A model generated the notes under the pieces. The model searched no databases. It was not told the DNA's origin and saw only the letters and a list, made by a program, of their open reading frames with translations. Positions 1 through 9,923 of a stretch of 64,000 bases of DNA are shown here, one piece after another. The DNA is taken from positions 1 to 64,000 of the forward strand of contig CAVULO010000002.1 of NCBI GenBank assembly GCA_963742345.1. The letters are read 5' to 3'. How positions within the stretch are numbered: the stretch's first letter is position 1; each line of letters opens with the position of its first letter. The translations under genes and the position numbers were made by a program. This DNA comes from Pseudolabrys sp963742345 (GTDB lineage: Bacteria > Pseudomonadota > Alphaproteobacteria > Rhizobiales > Xanthobacteraceae).

Positions 1-749
1 GACATGAAAATTGAAATAGAAATGTCGGACGTATTACAACTTTCGATTGGTCTTGCATACATGCGGTGCCAGCGCCCAGCGCAGCGACGTGTTCTTGATG
101 GCGTCAGTGTGTTAGAAAACGAAAGAGCGCTCGATGCGCTGGGCCCCGTCTCATCCCAATAGTGGGGCGCCGCCGCGTGACGCATCACACTTCCAGTGCT
201 CGAAGATGTGCTCGACCTCCGCTAGAGCAGCGCGTGCAAATGCAGTGAGCGTTGCCCATGAAGCAAATCAGCAAATCCGCGAAGCGTTGGTTGCTGGTGA
301 TGGAATTGGCGCGTTGAGAATTGCCGCACATTTTTCCGATCGGAGCAGCGATACAATGACTTACAAGCGCGGGCAGATAACTGCTCGACTTTTCGGCGTT
401 ACTTCTTGCGAAGGGAATTAGCTAAATTTTCTGCTGACCATCGAACGCACGATTGCAGCTGCAGGGGTATAGGGGGGTGACCATTTTTGTTTTTCCTGTC
501 AGTAATCTCAGTGCGCGTTTGTTCTCAAGAAGGTATATTCGTATTCGCCACTGAGCTGCTCGCACTAGGGATTTTCGAGCGGTATGTTATTGATGATGAA
601 CTGTTTCTGTCACAATTTTAAGTCGGCCTAATCTATTATAGGGCCACCCCCTTGTGAGGGTGGTAAAGCACCGGTTGACCCGATAGCTCGTGATTGGCCG
701 GCGGCGCGGCGTGACTTCCTTGCGGGGGCGACCACGTTTTCGCCTACGC
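1..749. other. Left edge, no recognised gene
   Basis: I see no recognisable gene here. A 95-codon open frame at 134-421 on the plus strand has no visible domain, no good ribosome binding site and irregular composition, so it is not called. The composition is more AT-rich than the catabolic cluster to the right, which fits a remnant of the element containing the adjacent integrase. A basic reading frame on the minus strand at 587-871, ending in an arginine- and lysine-rich stretch, could be a frameshifted tail of the next gene, but this is weak. Confidence 0.3.
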
Positions 750-1691
750 TCACCACACCGACGGCGATTTAGCAAGCCGCGTATTTTCGCCGGTGATCGC
801 TGCCATACGATCAGCTCCACCTCGTGTTTTCTGCAACGGGCTGTCGCTGGTGCAGTTACTACAGCCCTCAAGGGAACGGTACCAGTGGATCCTAAGAATG
901 CGGTAAGCCGTGTGTGCCGCCCAAAAATCGGGATCGGCGAGGATCTGTTGCTTGGGTTTCAAAGGAAGTCTGGCCCATCGGCTGCCTGCATTCTTACGGA
1001 TTTTGGGGTCAAGGAGTTTGCCCACGGCGGCATAGTCAACGCGATCATGATTTAAGTTTTTTGCTGCGAATGCAGGCAAGTCAGCGTTCAATAAATCGCT
1101 TAAATGCTTGCCGCCCAAGTGCCTCTGTATTGCGCCGGTTTTTAGCGTCCATTCCCAGCGCGCGATTGCTTGAGCCGTGAATTGGCCAGCCGGAGCTTTG
1201 TCAAAGCGGCAGTAGTTCTTGAACGCCACCGAGGAGTGAGCGTCTTCGTGATAAAGTGTCGGGCCATCGATAAAGCCCTTCGGTGTTTGTCGCTCTTCGT
1301 CAAAGGCAACAATCACGTCACCGCGAACATGCCTGCGCTTGTTAACCGTTCCGATTGAGACCCGCTGAATAGCCAGAGCCTGCTTATCCGATTGTGCTAG
1401 CGCGTCGGCGGCAATTTCTGCGACAGACACCGCATACCCAAACAGGCACACCTCGTGCGCCTTCAAGAGCTCGAGCGCGTGTCGATTTTCCGGCACGCAA
1501 ACCAGGATAATCCGCGAATGATAGTATGGATTTTTATCAACCTCCTTGATGTGGAAGTAGTGGCTTGCGCGCCTCAGTTCCTTCACCGGCAAGTTCTTCC
1601 ATAGCCAGCCCGGCCATGCCGACGAGACGAACTCAATCCTGTCGTATGACAAGCGCAATTCGCTGACGTGCGTAGATTTTGATGCAGCCAT
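750..1691 (-). CDS. Unrecognised element protein, possibly replication initiator-like
   Basis: This predicted 313-residue protein has no domain I can name with certainty. The motif RWEWTLKTGAIQRHLGGKHL, followed by DLLNADLPAFAAKNL, reminds me of replication-associated proteins of small integrated elements, but this is an impression from pattern only. The frame is open further upstream to 1820. I place the start at 1691 because that avoids overlap with the upstream AlpA-like gene, which ends 17 bases before it. Both lie on the strand of the broken integrase. The last 30 or so residues look unlike the rest, so a frameshift near 880 is possible. Confidence 0.4.
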   Translation of the reverse strand: MAASKSTHVSELRLSYDRIEFVSSAWPGWLWKNLPVKELRRASHYFHIKEVDKNPYYHSRIILVCVPENRHALELLKAHEVCLFGYAVSVAEIAADALAQSDKQALAIQRVSIGTVNKRRHVRGDVIVAFDEERQTPKGFIDGPTLYHEDAHSSVAFKNYCRFDKAPAGQFTAQAIARWEWTLKTGAIQRHLGGKHLSDLLNADLPAFAAKNLNHDRVDYAAVGKLLDPKIRKNAGSRWARLPLKPKQQILADPDFWAAHTAYRILRIHWYRSLEGCSNCTSDSPLQKTRGGADRMAAITGENTRLAKSPSVW

Positions 1692-1707
1692 TGGCGATCT
1701 GAACGAT

Positions 1708-1962
1708 TTAAACGTCTCGTTCCTCGGATGTGCTTCGCCGCATTTGCTCGCCGCTCCAGGCGATGAGGTCAGACCGACCATAGACGACACGACGGCCAAA
1801 CTTTCGATATGGCGGGCCATTACCTTCAGTGCGCCACCGGCACAACGTTACGGGGCTGATGCGCAAAAACGCTGCGGCCTCGGCTACGTTTAGAAAATCG
1901 GGTGAAGTGTCCACCGCCGCGCTTGGGAGCGGCAATGCGCCAGTAGTGCAAATGTTGTTCAC
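1708..1962 (-). CDS. AlpA/excisionase-like helix-turn-helix protein
   Basis: This 84-residue protein contains a MerR/AlpA-type DNA-binding fold at about residues 22-70. The diagnostic run is FLNVAEAAAFLRISPVTLCR, followed by W, GPPYRKFGRRVVYG and DLIAW. Proteins of this family act as excisionases or as regulators of integrase and replication genes in prophages and integrative elements. It lies just upstream of the possible replication gene and downstream of the relic integrase on the same strand, as expected for an integrative-element module. Family assignment is firm; the exact role is inferred from context. Confidence 0.8.
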   Translation of the reverse strand: MNNICTTGALPLPSAAVDTSPDFLNVAEAAAFLRISPVTLCRWRTEGNGPPYRKFGRRVVYGRSDLIAWSGEQMRRSTSEERDV

Positions 1963-2057
1963 GGGATCATCCTATGGTGGCGGAAACTATTCATTTCCGA
2001 TCAGACCACAGGAAGGTCCGTCATAGCGCGCAACAATTCGTATTTTGCGCGATATTG

Positions 2058-2558
2058 TTATCGGGAGTTCGATTTCCGATTGGTCCCGCGCTTCACTGCA
2101 TTTCGAATATTATCAAGGCTGATGTCCTTGAGTTCCGGGACGTCGCCGTCGTAAATTTTTCCGAGGTGGTCGGCGATCTTCTTAATCACTTGATCGCTCG
2201 TGCGGCGGGGCAAGCGTTTGCCTCCATTCCGTTTGCGTAATCGCTCGAGTTCTGTTCGCGCCAGGCCGCTGATCCGGTGCTCCAATTCTTGCCGCTGGCT
2301 CGCCAAGGCGAACCCACGCTGCGGTCGGCCTCTGGTCCTGATTTGCAAGTGCCATTCAATAAGATCAGCCAATGCTGCTCGGTGTTCGTCTGATAAAAGT
2401 TCGGTTGAACGTAGAAGTTCGCACAGTCGTCTTGGGTTTTTTTTGTGTGCTTCCCCAAGCGCCTTTTTGAAATCGTCATCAAACCGGTACCGCCGAATCC
2501 TCGCTAGCAAATGCCCTGGATCGCGCATCTGGTACCGAAAGGACCGCGTGTTTGGCAT
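2058..2558 (-). CDS. Hypothetical protein of the integrative element
   Basis: I do not recognise this roughly 166-residue protein. It is rich in charged residues and appears mostly helical, with the stretch RTELERLRKRNGGKRLPRRT near residue 120 and no membrane segment or signal peptide. It lies between the integrase remnant and the AlpA-like gene, all on the minus strand, so it is probably cargo or a regulatory gene of the same element. The frame is open up to 2627. I prefer the methionine at 2558, though 2528 is equally possible. Confidence 0.45.
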   Translation of the reverse strand: MPNTRSFRYQMRDPGHLLARIRRYRFDDDFKKALGEAHKKNPRRLCELLRSTELLSDEHRAALADLIEWHLQIRTRGRPQRGFALASQRQELEHRISGLARTELERLRKRNGGKRLPRRTSDQVIKKIADHLGKIYDGDVPELKDISLDNIRNAVKRGTNRKSNSR

Positions 2559-2638
2559 CTGTTGAATACAAGGGCAATAAGACGATGGACGCCGGGAGTT
2601 TACCAAGCCGTCGGCTCGACGGGACAATATATTCCAGG

Positions 2639-3812
2639 TTAGGACTTCCCTCCAATCCTCGACCCATTCATAGCCGAAACTATTTCATCGCCGATCAGGT
2701 TTGAGGCGGCGCGAACTGGATCAGCGGCCAGGTGCGCATACCGCGCTGTGGTGACAGGCTGTGTGTGCCCCAGCAGTTTACCGATCACTGGCAGACTTAG
2801 ACCCGCGCCGGCAGCCACGCTAGCAAAGCTATGGCGTAGATCATGGATGCGCACGTCGTTTAGGTCAGCCCCGGCGCGAATGCGGCGCCAGGCCTTTTGT
2901 AGGTTGACTAGGTGGGCGCCTTTTTTGCCACCTGCTATCACGTAGGGGTTTCCTGATAGGCGCGGCATCCTTCTCAGCAGGCTCGTGGCTGCGTCGTTGA
3001 GGTAAATCGTCTTCGCGCCCGTTTTTGAATCCGGTAGCCGCAGCACCTGGCGATCCAGGTCGACCTCGGCCCAGCGCAGCGTCAATATCTCAGTCAGCCG
3101 CGCGCCCGTCAGTACGAGTAGCGCTATCGCCGCAAGGGCGAACGGGCTTTCAGTTTCGGCAGCCTGCGCCTCCGTCAATGTCCCGCCTAACCGGCTTAGT
3201 TCCTCGGTACTGAGGTATCGCTCCCGCTTAGTTTCTCGGTACTTCCTCACGTGCCGCGTCGGGTTAGTTCCATCTGGCCGCAACCCCCACTGCTCCGCCA
3301 AGTTCATCATCTTCGACAGCACCGCCAACGATCGGTTTGCCTGATAAGGCCGGTCGCACAGCTTATGATGCAACATGGCGACATCGACACGGGTAAGGTC
3401 AGGGGCCGAATGTCGTCCAAGCACGGGGTTATCACTATTCAACCGCGCGCCGATATTCCTCAGCGGTCCTCGGCTTGCAATGCTTGGCGACGTATTCGCT
3501 TAAAAACCGCGCGCCAAGGTCGGCCACCGATGTCCCGGCCTTCTGGCGGTCCCGTTCAATTGCCGGATCATGACCAGCGGCACGGATACTAGTAACCTCA
3601 ATGCCTCAGCCCGCGCGGTTACGGCGTCCAAGGCGACCCGTGCCGTCCGATGGTGAGCCACCGCTGGCGCCCACCGACACGCATCTTGAGGGTGTAGTAC
3701 TTTGCACCTGACGGGCGGCAACGCACTCCAAACCCTTTACTTTGATCGAGCATGGCGTTACGCTCGCTGGGGGCAAGTGATCGATCGGACGTTTTGTGAT
3801 TTTGGCTTCCAT
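2639..3812 (-). pseudogene. Tyrosine recombinase (integrase) remnant, several frameshifts
   Basis: The C-terminal catalytic domain is intact in one frame (2639-3442): GARLTEIL carries the first Arg, HDLRHSFAS the His-x-x-Arg, LLGHT the second His and TARYAHL the Tyr nucleophile. The N-terminal arm-binding part begins MEAKITKRPIDHLPP at 3812 but is spread over at least three other frames, with shifts near 3770, 3627, 3575 and 3435; a stop follows EYRRAVE. Joined across these, it reads as a full P4-type integrase of about 390 residues. The density of lesions suggests real decay. It lies 240 bases from a tRNA-Arg 3' half, its probable attachment site. Confidence 0.85.
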
Positions 3813-4053
3813 TTATATTGGATGCGTCCCAGGGGTAAGCGTTGCGATGTGGACCAGACCACAGAAGGTGCGCCGTCGAGCGCAACAATTCATATTTTGC
3901 GGGCGATTGATCGGGGTCCATAAAATGGGCAACCGCCTGGCAACCACCAAAGCGAATATGAACGATGCGTTCAGATGTCTCGAGAGGCTGAAACTCAACG
4001 AAAAAATAAAATGCGGGGCCGCGCGATAACTGCGTAAAATGGCAACCGCCTAA

Positions 4054-4099
4054 CTACGAATCTGGGGGTCAGGAGTTCGAATCTCTTCGGGCGCGCCAC
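4054..4099 (+). repeat. tRNA-Arg(ACG) 3'-half fragment, probable attachment site
   Basis: The 46 bases match the 3' half of an alphaproteobacterial tRNA-Arg(ACG). They begin exactly at the anticodon loop CTACGAA, continue through the variable and T arms (loop TTCGAAT) and end in the acceptor strand CGGGCGC, a discriminator G and CCA. No 5' half precedes them. Tyrosine recombinases often cross over in the anticodon loop, and the broken integrase lies just to the left, so this is most likely an att site. A second, diverged copy in the same orientation lies at 31450. Confidence 0.85.
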
Positions 4100-4171
4100 C
4101 ACTTAGCACCCAGCTTCCGTGCAAAAAATTTGCGCTTCTTGCGAGGAAAAATCGGCTGCGCGTCCCGCCGC

Positions 4172-5004
4172 CTACGTTTTGCCGCCAAGAAGTTCGGGGC
4201 GATATTCGAAATGCATCGTATCGTAGTGATACCAATAGCCGCCCCAGATAAAACCGTGTTTCTCAAAAATACGCACAATTTGAATTGGGATATGGTTTCG
4301 CCAACGGGGCTCGCCTCGATCGCGCAGGCCCCACCGCCAATAATTTGCATACTTTGTGTTGATGTCGATTGAAGCCCCGTAGGCATGCATCGATTTCACG
4401 CGCGATCCGGCAACCCGCCGACAGTTGTAAGTTCCGGCCGGTGTCACTAGGTACTTGATCGAATGACTCGGTAACTCGTCAAGCTCACGCGAAACTTCTT
4501 CAAGCGCGCCGGCGACACCGTTCGCCGTTGTGATCGTGACGCTGCCGCCACCATGCTTGGGAAGCCATCTGATTGTACGCAGATTGCTGACGACTTCATT
4601 CTTGTTGCAATCGCCATACATGGCGACGAAAAGCGGTTCAAAACGAACTCGACCGGGGTCTGTGTTTTTTGCAGGTTGTGTTGGCGCCGCCCCCACCGGA
4701 TATCGGACATAAAACATATCGTCGATATCCGGGTTCTCCAAAAGCTCCCGAAATGTCTTGTCAGCCCGGCCATCTGAGATTTGAAATTTCATCCCATTTT
4801 TTAAAATTAGAAACTGATTGTCGTAGCCAGCGATCTTGTCTGGATATGAGCTGTACCGAGCTTATCCAAATACTCCTTTATGTTGTTCGGCGCCGCTCCG
4901 TAAGATTTTCTTCCAGCGCTGCTTGCAACAATGCAAAGCGCATCTATGACAATGATAGCAAAAGCAAGGATGAACCTTTTTGCCCCATTGTGCCGCATGA
5001 CCAT
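4172..5004 (-). pseudogene. Secreted M15 family peptidase, frameshifted
   Basis: The main frame (4172-4792, 206 residues) carries the M15 metal-site motifs SMHAYGASIDIN and HYDTMHFEYRPELL, as in VanY/D-alanyl-D-alanine carboxypeptidase-like enzymes that trim peptidoglycan peptides. The start is in another frame: MVMRHNGAKRF and a hydrophobic signal segment (5004-4840). The two parts join near 4838, where one base seems missing and the reading continues AGYDNQFLILKNG into MKFQISDG. The protein was therefore exported. Whether the lesion is real or a sequence error cannot be told here. It lies immediately right of the att-like repeat. Confidence 0.75.
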
Positions 5005-5074
5005 ATCGAGAAAAGGCGGGCGATGCCCGCGATTGGCACAAAGCGGATCTCCGCCTTACCGGTCAGGCACGGCC

Positions 5075-5563
5075 TTAGAACACCGGCCGCAGCTTGAGCG
5101 AAGAGACGCCGAGGGCGACGTTGATGGCAACCGAGCCCTCCAGCGAAACCGGCTGCAGCGCATACGTGCGCGCGGAACCCCCGACCAGGACGTTGGCGCC
5201 AACGCCGAGGCCGATACCGATATCGCCTGAGGCGCCGACATATTCACCGGCGAGTGCGCCGGCGGGTATGCCGACCGTCGGTGCGAACACGGCCCAGCCG
5301 AATACACCGCCTGCGGTGATACCGATGTTGAGCCCGATCATATTGAGTGCGCCCTCATAGGCCTGCGGCGGAAGATTTGGTGCGTTTGGAGTAAACCGGC
5401 ACTGCATAGATTGGTGGCCGGCAATGATGAAGCCGATGCTTGGATCGACCTTGCAACTCAGCATGCCCGCCTGTGTCCATGGGGGTGGGGACTGGGCGCC
5501 GGCGGGCGAGGCAAGCATTACGATCAGCGTGAGCGCTGCCAAGGTCGAACACGTCTTCAACAT
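5075..5563 (-). CDS. DUF992 family exported protein
   Basis: This 162-residue protein has a clear signal peptide (MLKTCSTLAALTLIVMLASPAGA) and a mature part rich in glycine and small residues, with two cysteines (LSCKVDPSIGF and MQCRF). It matches the DUF992 pattern seen in Bradyrhizobium and relatives; the function of the family is not established. An open frame extends upstream to 5791, but the start at 5563 is fixed by the ribosome binding site AAAGGAG. It is followed in the same direction by no close gene. Confidence 0.8.
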   Translation of the reverse strand: MLKTCSTLAALTLIVMLASPAGAQSPPPWTQAGMLSCKVDPSIGFIIAGHQSMQCRFTPNAPNLPPQAYEGALNMIGLNIGITAGGVFGWAVFAPTVGIPAGALAGEYVGASGDIGIGLGVGANVLVGGSARTYALQPVSLEGSVAINVALGVSSLKLRPVF

Positions 5564-5612
5564 CGAATGACTCCTTTCAGTGAGTGTTGATCGCGCGCTA
5601 ATGCCGCGTGCG

Positions 5613-6313
5613 TCAGTAGCAGGGCGGATAGGGATAATAACCGCAGGCGGGGCGCGCGTAGTAAGGCGCCGGCGGCGGGTACCCGTAAGCGCCGTACGCG
5701 GCAGCCGCACCATAGGCTGCTGCCGTGCCAACGGCGGCAGCTCCGGCATAGTACGCGCCGCGATAAGCCGTGCGCCGGGCAACTCCCGCATAGGAGAATG
5801 GCGTTAGCGGCCTGCCAATAATGTCGATGAAGATAGATGCGGGACCATCAGCGCCGGTCAGGTTTCCCTCAAGGACATCGACGTCGAAAGTGAGCCGGTC
5901 GCCTTCGAGCTTCGGCGTCTTGAGCACCACGACGGCATCACGAATTGTAGCGCCCTCCTTGCTGAAGGCCGATACCGTTGCGTTGGGAGGATCTTTGGCA
6001 AAGTTGTCGCTGCCGGTCGCCCAATCATCAATGATATTGCTCGTGAGGTCGTGTCCGGCAGCCCGCACCGGCCGATCGGCAAAGACGATTGAATTCGGCG
6101 ACACTCCGGTCAGGACCAATTTATTTCCCTGCAGGCTTGCGCCACGGGAATTGAAGACGATGAGCGACGGAACGACCTCGGTTTTGGTCGCACCACCGAT
6201 GGTTTTTTGAAGAGGCACATGTGGAGGAGTGGCCGGGGAAGTTTGCGAAGCGCCAATCCCGGCGTGCCGAGCGCCCCGATCACAGTCGCAATTACAAGGG
6301 CAATACGCGTCAT
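5613..6313 (-). pseudogene. Conserved exported protein, frameshift after signal peptide
   Basis: The mature part (5613-6218) is a beta-rich domain of about 140 residues followed by a low-complexity Ala/Gly/Tyr/Pro tail ending GYYPYPPCY. Its signal peptide, MTRIALVIATVIGALGTPGLA, lies in another frame starting at 6313. The frames join near 6250, where GGA TTG GC-GCT TCG appears to lack one base, giving GLA-ASQTSP. I know similar proteins in Bradyrhizobium-type genomes but no function for them. Without the indel this would be an ordinary periplasmic or surface protein. Confidence 0.65.
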
Positions 6314-6586
6314 GGGCTGGACTTCATTGCATGCAATGGACATTATCGCGTGCGATAACATTCGTTCGCGATGCGTAATCGACATCGTCGGTTCGCAGCC
6401 GCCGAATTCATCGTTTGCGTTTAGCTAGTTTATACGAAATCAACTACAAACCAGTTGCCCTTAGGGGCAATAGATTTTGAGGTACGTGCCTTTCTATTTT
6501 CATTTGTTTTCCCGCCGTCGGCGCAATGCTGTTCATATGGTTGGCACAAAAAATCGCAATACATGTGGTCCATGGGAGATAATGGG

Positions 6587-6937
6587 ATGCGTAAGACAAT
6601 AATTCTGGCAGCGATGGGTCTCGCAGTCGCGGCTTCAGACGCCAAAGCTCAGGTAGATCTTAGCGCTTATGCGGATGCCCAGGGGTTTCTCGACGTTCAG
6701 GCTTTGACCTGCGCTCAACTCGCCAACACGTGGCAAGGTGACGCTGACAGGCTCACCGCTTGGTACAGCGGTTGGTACAACGGGCTCGCAAAAAAGCATT
6801 ACATGGACATAACAAAAGGAAAGGAAGCCGAACACGAGGTGATTGTGTATTGCAAGGCAAATCCGGAACTACGGATTATTCAAGCCATTGAAGTGGTCTT
6901 CAAAAGTATGCGCGAAAGACTTGTGCATTTGAAGTGA
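6587..6937 (+). CDS. HdeA/HdeB-like periplasmic protein
   Basis: This 116-residue protein has a signal peptide (MRKTIILAAMGLAVAASDAKA) and a short helical mature domain with two cysteines, in ALTCAQL and VIVYCKANP, spaced as in the acid-stress chaperone family HdeA/HdeB, whose paired Cys form a disulfide. The motif W-Y-S-G-W-Y-N-G is also typical of rhizobial members. The start at 6587 is preceded by GGGAGA at good distance. Family members bind unfolding periplasmic proteins at low pH; that role is inferred here from family only. Confidence 0.75.
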   Translation: MRKTIILAAMGLAVAASDAKAQVDLSAYADAQGFLDVQALTCAQLANTWQGDADRLTAWYSGWYNGLAKKHYMDITKGKEAEHEVIVYCKANPELRIIQAIEVVFKSMRERLVHLK

Positions 6938-7078
6938 AGTAGGAGCTGAGCCGTCGCTTGGCTCGGTCGCGTGGTTGATATTGGAGACGGCACATGATGA
7001 GCCATATGAGGTTAGATAGCGGAATTGGCGCGGCGGTGCGACCGTTGCATGGTGGTCGCCAATAGAGGCCGTCCGTCA

Positions 7079-7491
7079 ATGCGCGCGGGGAACCGGAAGC
7101 TGTTTTTGTCCGTAACGGCGTTCGCCGAAGCAGCAACCGGCCTTTGCCTCTTTATTCTACCAGCCGTTTTGTTTGCCGTTCTATTTGGGTTAGATCCCGC
7201 CACGGCTGATGCACTATTCATCGGGCGCCTGGCGGGCGCGGCGCTGCTCGCCATAGGAATTGCGAGCTGGGTGGCGAGGACTGATACGAGAACCCCTGCT
7301 CAGATTGGATTGCTTGCCGGCATTCTTATTTACAACGCGGCCGCAACCCTGCTGCTCGCATATGCGGGAGCAGTCTTAAAGATGATGGGTGTTCTGCTTT
7401 GGCCCGCGGTAGTAATTTGCACGCAATTCTTGCGGTCTGGTGTTTCATTTGTCTGCAACCGAAGCGCAACGGCGACAAAACTATACATTGA
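7079..7491 (+). pseudogene. Small four-helix membrane protein, frameshifted near the end
   Basis: About four hydrophobic helices are visible: LFLSVTAFAEAATGLCLFIL, a helix around FIGRLAGAALLAIGIASWVA, one around LLAGILIYNAAATLLLAYAG, and a last one broken by a frameshift near 7418. In the original frame the reading runs on to 7705 over the neighbouring gene. In the shifted frame it gives HAILAVWCFICLQP and stops at 7491, a far more natural end. A run of T (TTT where TTTT is expected) explains the shift. The family is a short conserved membrane protein without known function. Confidence 0.6.
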
Positions 7492-7562
7492 ATTTATGGT
7501 GTCGCACTCAGTCGTCATTTTGAACCGCAAATGTGGTGCCGGCTCTAACCGGCTTGCGCCCG

Positions 7563-8367
7563 TCACGTCCCGCCAAATTTTGCCGGACGCTTGGCGTGGA
7601 ATGCTTCGACACCTTCGCGGAAGTCGTCCGACTGCCGCAGGCGGCTATAGCAATGGCCCTCCAGCTCGATTGCAGTGGAGAGGGTCGCATCTTCTGTGTC
7701 GTTAAGCAGTTTTTTGGCGGTGCGCTGCGCGAGCGGAAGAGAAGGCGCGTAGCTCCTTCACCAATTCGGCGGTTGCAGCCTCGAGCTTGCCGTCCGGCAC
7801 ACATTCGGTTGCAATTCCCCATTCGTAGGCCTGCTTGCCGCTGATACGTTTGGAACGCATCACGATGTCCTTGGTGCGCGTGATGCCTATGATCTTCTGC
7901 AACCGCGCCGAGCCTCCGGAGCCTGGGATCTGACCAAGCTTCTGTTCCGGCAAAGCGTAAAAACAGGTCTCCGAGGCGATACGAAAATCGCAGGCCAGGG
8001 AGATCTCGAAGCCGACACCGAAGCAATAGCCGCGATTGGCCGCAATAACCGGCTTGCCGCATCGCGCCGGCGCCGCGATGTTCCAGGCGAGCTTTGACAC
8101 GTGCTCGGGTGTCGCTTCCATGAAACCCTTGATGTTGCCGCCGCTCGAAAAATGCTCGCCGGCTGCGCGCAGCACGATAACTCGCACGCGCTTGTTCTCG
8201 TCGAGGGCCTCGAAACTTTGACGCAACTGATCGCGTTGCGGCATCTCGACGATGTTGAACGGCGGCCGATCGAGGATGATATCAGCGCGCTCTTGAGCGG
8301 CATCGATCTCGACGCGGAATCCATCGAGTGTGGAGAGACGCGGGTCGAACGGAGTCTTGGTCGTCAT
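7563..8367 (-). pseudogene. Enoyl-CoA hydratase/isomerase family protein, one frameshift
   Basis: This is the last gene of the minus-strand catabolic operon. It has the crotonase fold: GEHFSSGGNIKG supplies the first oxyanion-hole region and ANRGYCFGVGFEISLACDFR the second. The Glu-Glu pair of classical hydratases is only partly evident (LPEQKLGQIPGSGG), so hydratase, isomerase and hydrolase remain possible. The frame stops early at 7702, but an extra T near 7737 restores a proper C-terminus (AQRTAKKLLND to AKFGGT) ending at 7563. Length after correction is about 267 residues, normal for the family. The start overlaps the ligase stop by four bases. Confidence 0.75.
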
Positions 8368-9923
8368 GCTGCGGTTCCATTGTCGGGCAAGCGGGCAGGC
8401 GCGCTTTCGGGTTCGTATTCTCCAGCCACCAGCTTTCGGCGAAGGAGCTTGCCTACAGGCGATTTAGGTATATCGCGCACGAACAAATAACGGCGCGGGC
8501 GTTTGAATTTGGCGAGGCCGGAGGTCTGGCAAAACTGGTCGAGCTCAACTTCCTCGACGGCTTTGCGGCGCTTGACGAAAGCGGTGATCACCTTGCCCCA
8601 GCGCTCGTCTGGGAGGCCGACGACGGCGACTTCCGACACAGCTGGATGGAGCGACAAGCAGCTTTCGATTTCGACCGGCGAGACGTTCTCGCCGCCGCTG
8701 ATGATCATGTCATCAACCCGACCCGTAACGAACAAATCGCCGTCCGGATCGAAATAGCCGGTGTCGCCGGTGAAATACCAGCCATCACGGATCGCCTTGG
8801 CATCGCTTTCTGGCCGCCGCCAATAGCCTTCGAACGCTTCGTCGCTAACGAGTTGCGCGATCACCTCGCCTTCCTCTCCGACGGCGGCAACCTGGTTGGG
8901 TGAAGTGGCGTCGAGTTTCACGACGCGCACGCGTTGATTAATCCCGGCGCGTCCGGCAGAGCCAGGCTTTGCCGGTGCGTTCTGGTCGATAGTGAAGGTG
9001 TAGATTTCCGATGAACCGTAATGATTGACGAACAGCTCAGGTTTGAACGCGGCTTGCAACTCTTTGAGCAAACCGTCTGTCATCGGCGCGCCGGCGAACC
9101 CGAGCTTGCGCACCGAACGGACATCGGCCGCGGCAAAACGCTCGTGATGAATGAGATCGTGGTAGAGCGTCGGCACCAGATAGAGATTGCTGATTTTTTC
9201 CGCCGCGATCAGCGCCAGCGCCTTCTGCACGTCGAAGCGCGGCAGGCAGACGAACGTGCCGCCGATCAGTGACATCGCCAGCAGCGAGCGCACGCCCATA
9301 GTGTGGTACAGCGGCATGACGCCGAGCGTGCGTTCGCCGTTGGCGTACATGTTCTGCGCGACGTGCGCGAGCGCCGCCGCGCGTTCGGCGCTGTGGCGGC
9401 GCGGCACGCCCTTCGGCTGTGCAGTGGTGCCTGACGTGTAAAGCATAATGGACCAGGCGTCGGCTGTTGCCTGCGGTGTTGCATCCGGCGCCTTGCGCTC
9501 AACCAGCGCAGCCCATGTCGTCTCGCCGGATTTCGGTGCCTCGAGCGCAATGCGTGCACGGTTCTGAGCCTTCGCCGACTGTGCGACGCTCGCTGCCGCG
9601 ACGGCGTCATAAACTATTGATTTTGCTTCTGAATTTTCGACGAGGAAATCGAGTTCGGCGGCGGTCACGCGCCAGTTCACGGGCGTGAGGATGATCCCGG
9701 TGAACTGGCAGGCCCAATGCAAGGTGGCGGCCTGCCAGCGGTTTTGAAGCACGGTGAGCAGGTGGTCGCCGCTTTTGAGTTCGAGTGCCCCGAGAGCGTC
9801 TGCAACCGCCGAAATCCGCCGATACCAATCGGCGTAGCTCAAGCGCACATCCTCATCGACAATCGCTAGCGCGCGTGGGTCGCGCTCGACGCTGGCGAGG
9901 AAGCTGGTGCCGAGATCAAGCAT
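8364..9923 (-). CDS. Acyl-CoA synthetase (AMP-forming), AMP-binding family
   Basis: This 519-residue enzyme activates a carboxylic acid to its CoA thioester through an acyl-adenylate. The ATP-binding loop is YTSGTTAQPKGV, the adenine motif NHYGSSEIYTF, the Asp-Gly motif GWYFTGDTGYFD and the C-terminal hinge GRVDDMIISGGENVSPVEIE, with the catalytic Lys in SPVGKLLRRKL. Substrate specificity cannot be read from this. I place the start at 9923, overlapping the end of the upstream hydroxylase small subunit by eight bases, and the stop overlaps the next gene, so it is translationally coupled in the long minus operon. Confidence 0.88.
   Translation of the reverse strand: MLDLGTSFLASVERDPRALAIVDEDVRLSYADWYRRISAVADALGALELKSGDHLLTVLQNRWQAATLHWACQFTGIILTPVNWRVTAAELDFLVENSEAKSIVYDAVAAASVAQSAKAQNRARIALEAPKSGETTWAALVERKAPDATPQATADAWSIMLYTSGTTAQPKGVPRRHSAERAAALAHVAQNMYANGERTLGVMPLYHTMGVRSLLAMSLIGGTFVCLPRFDVQKALALIAAEKISNLYLVPTLYHDLIHHERFAAADVRSVRKLGFAGAPMTDGLLKELQAAFKPELFVNHYGSSEIYTFTIDQNAPAKPGSAGRAGINQRVRVVKLDATSPNQVAAVGEEGEVIAQLVSDEAFEGYWRRPESDAKAIRDGWYFTGDTGYFDPDGDLFVTGRVDDMIISGGENVSPVEIESCLSLHPAVSEVAVVGLPDERWGKVITAFVKRRKAVEEVELDQFCQTSGLAKFKRPRRYLFVRDIPKSPVGKLLRRKLVAGEYEPESAPARLPDNGTAA

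Noticed and set aside
134..421. A 95-codon open frame near the left edge
   Set aside because: It has no recognisable domain, no good ribosome binding site and irregular composition.
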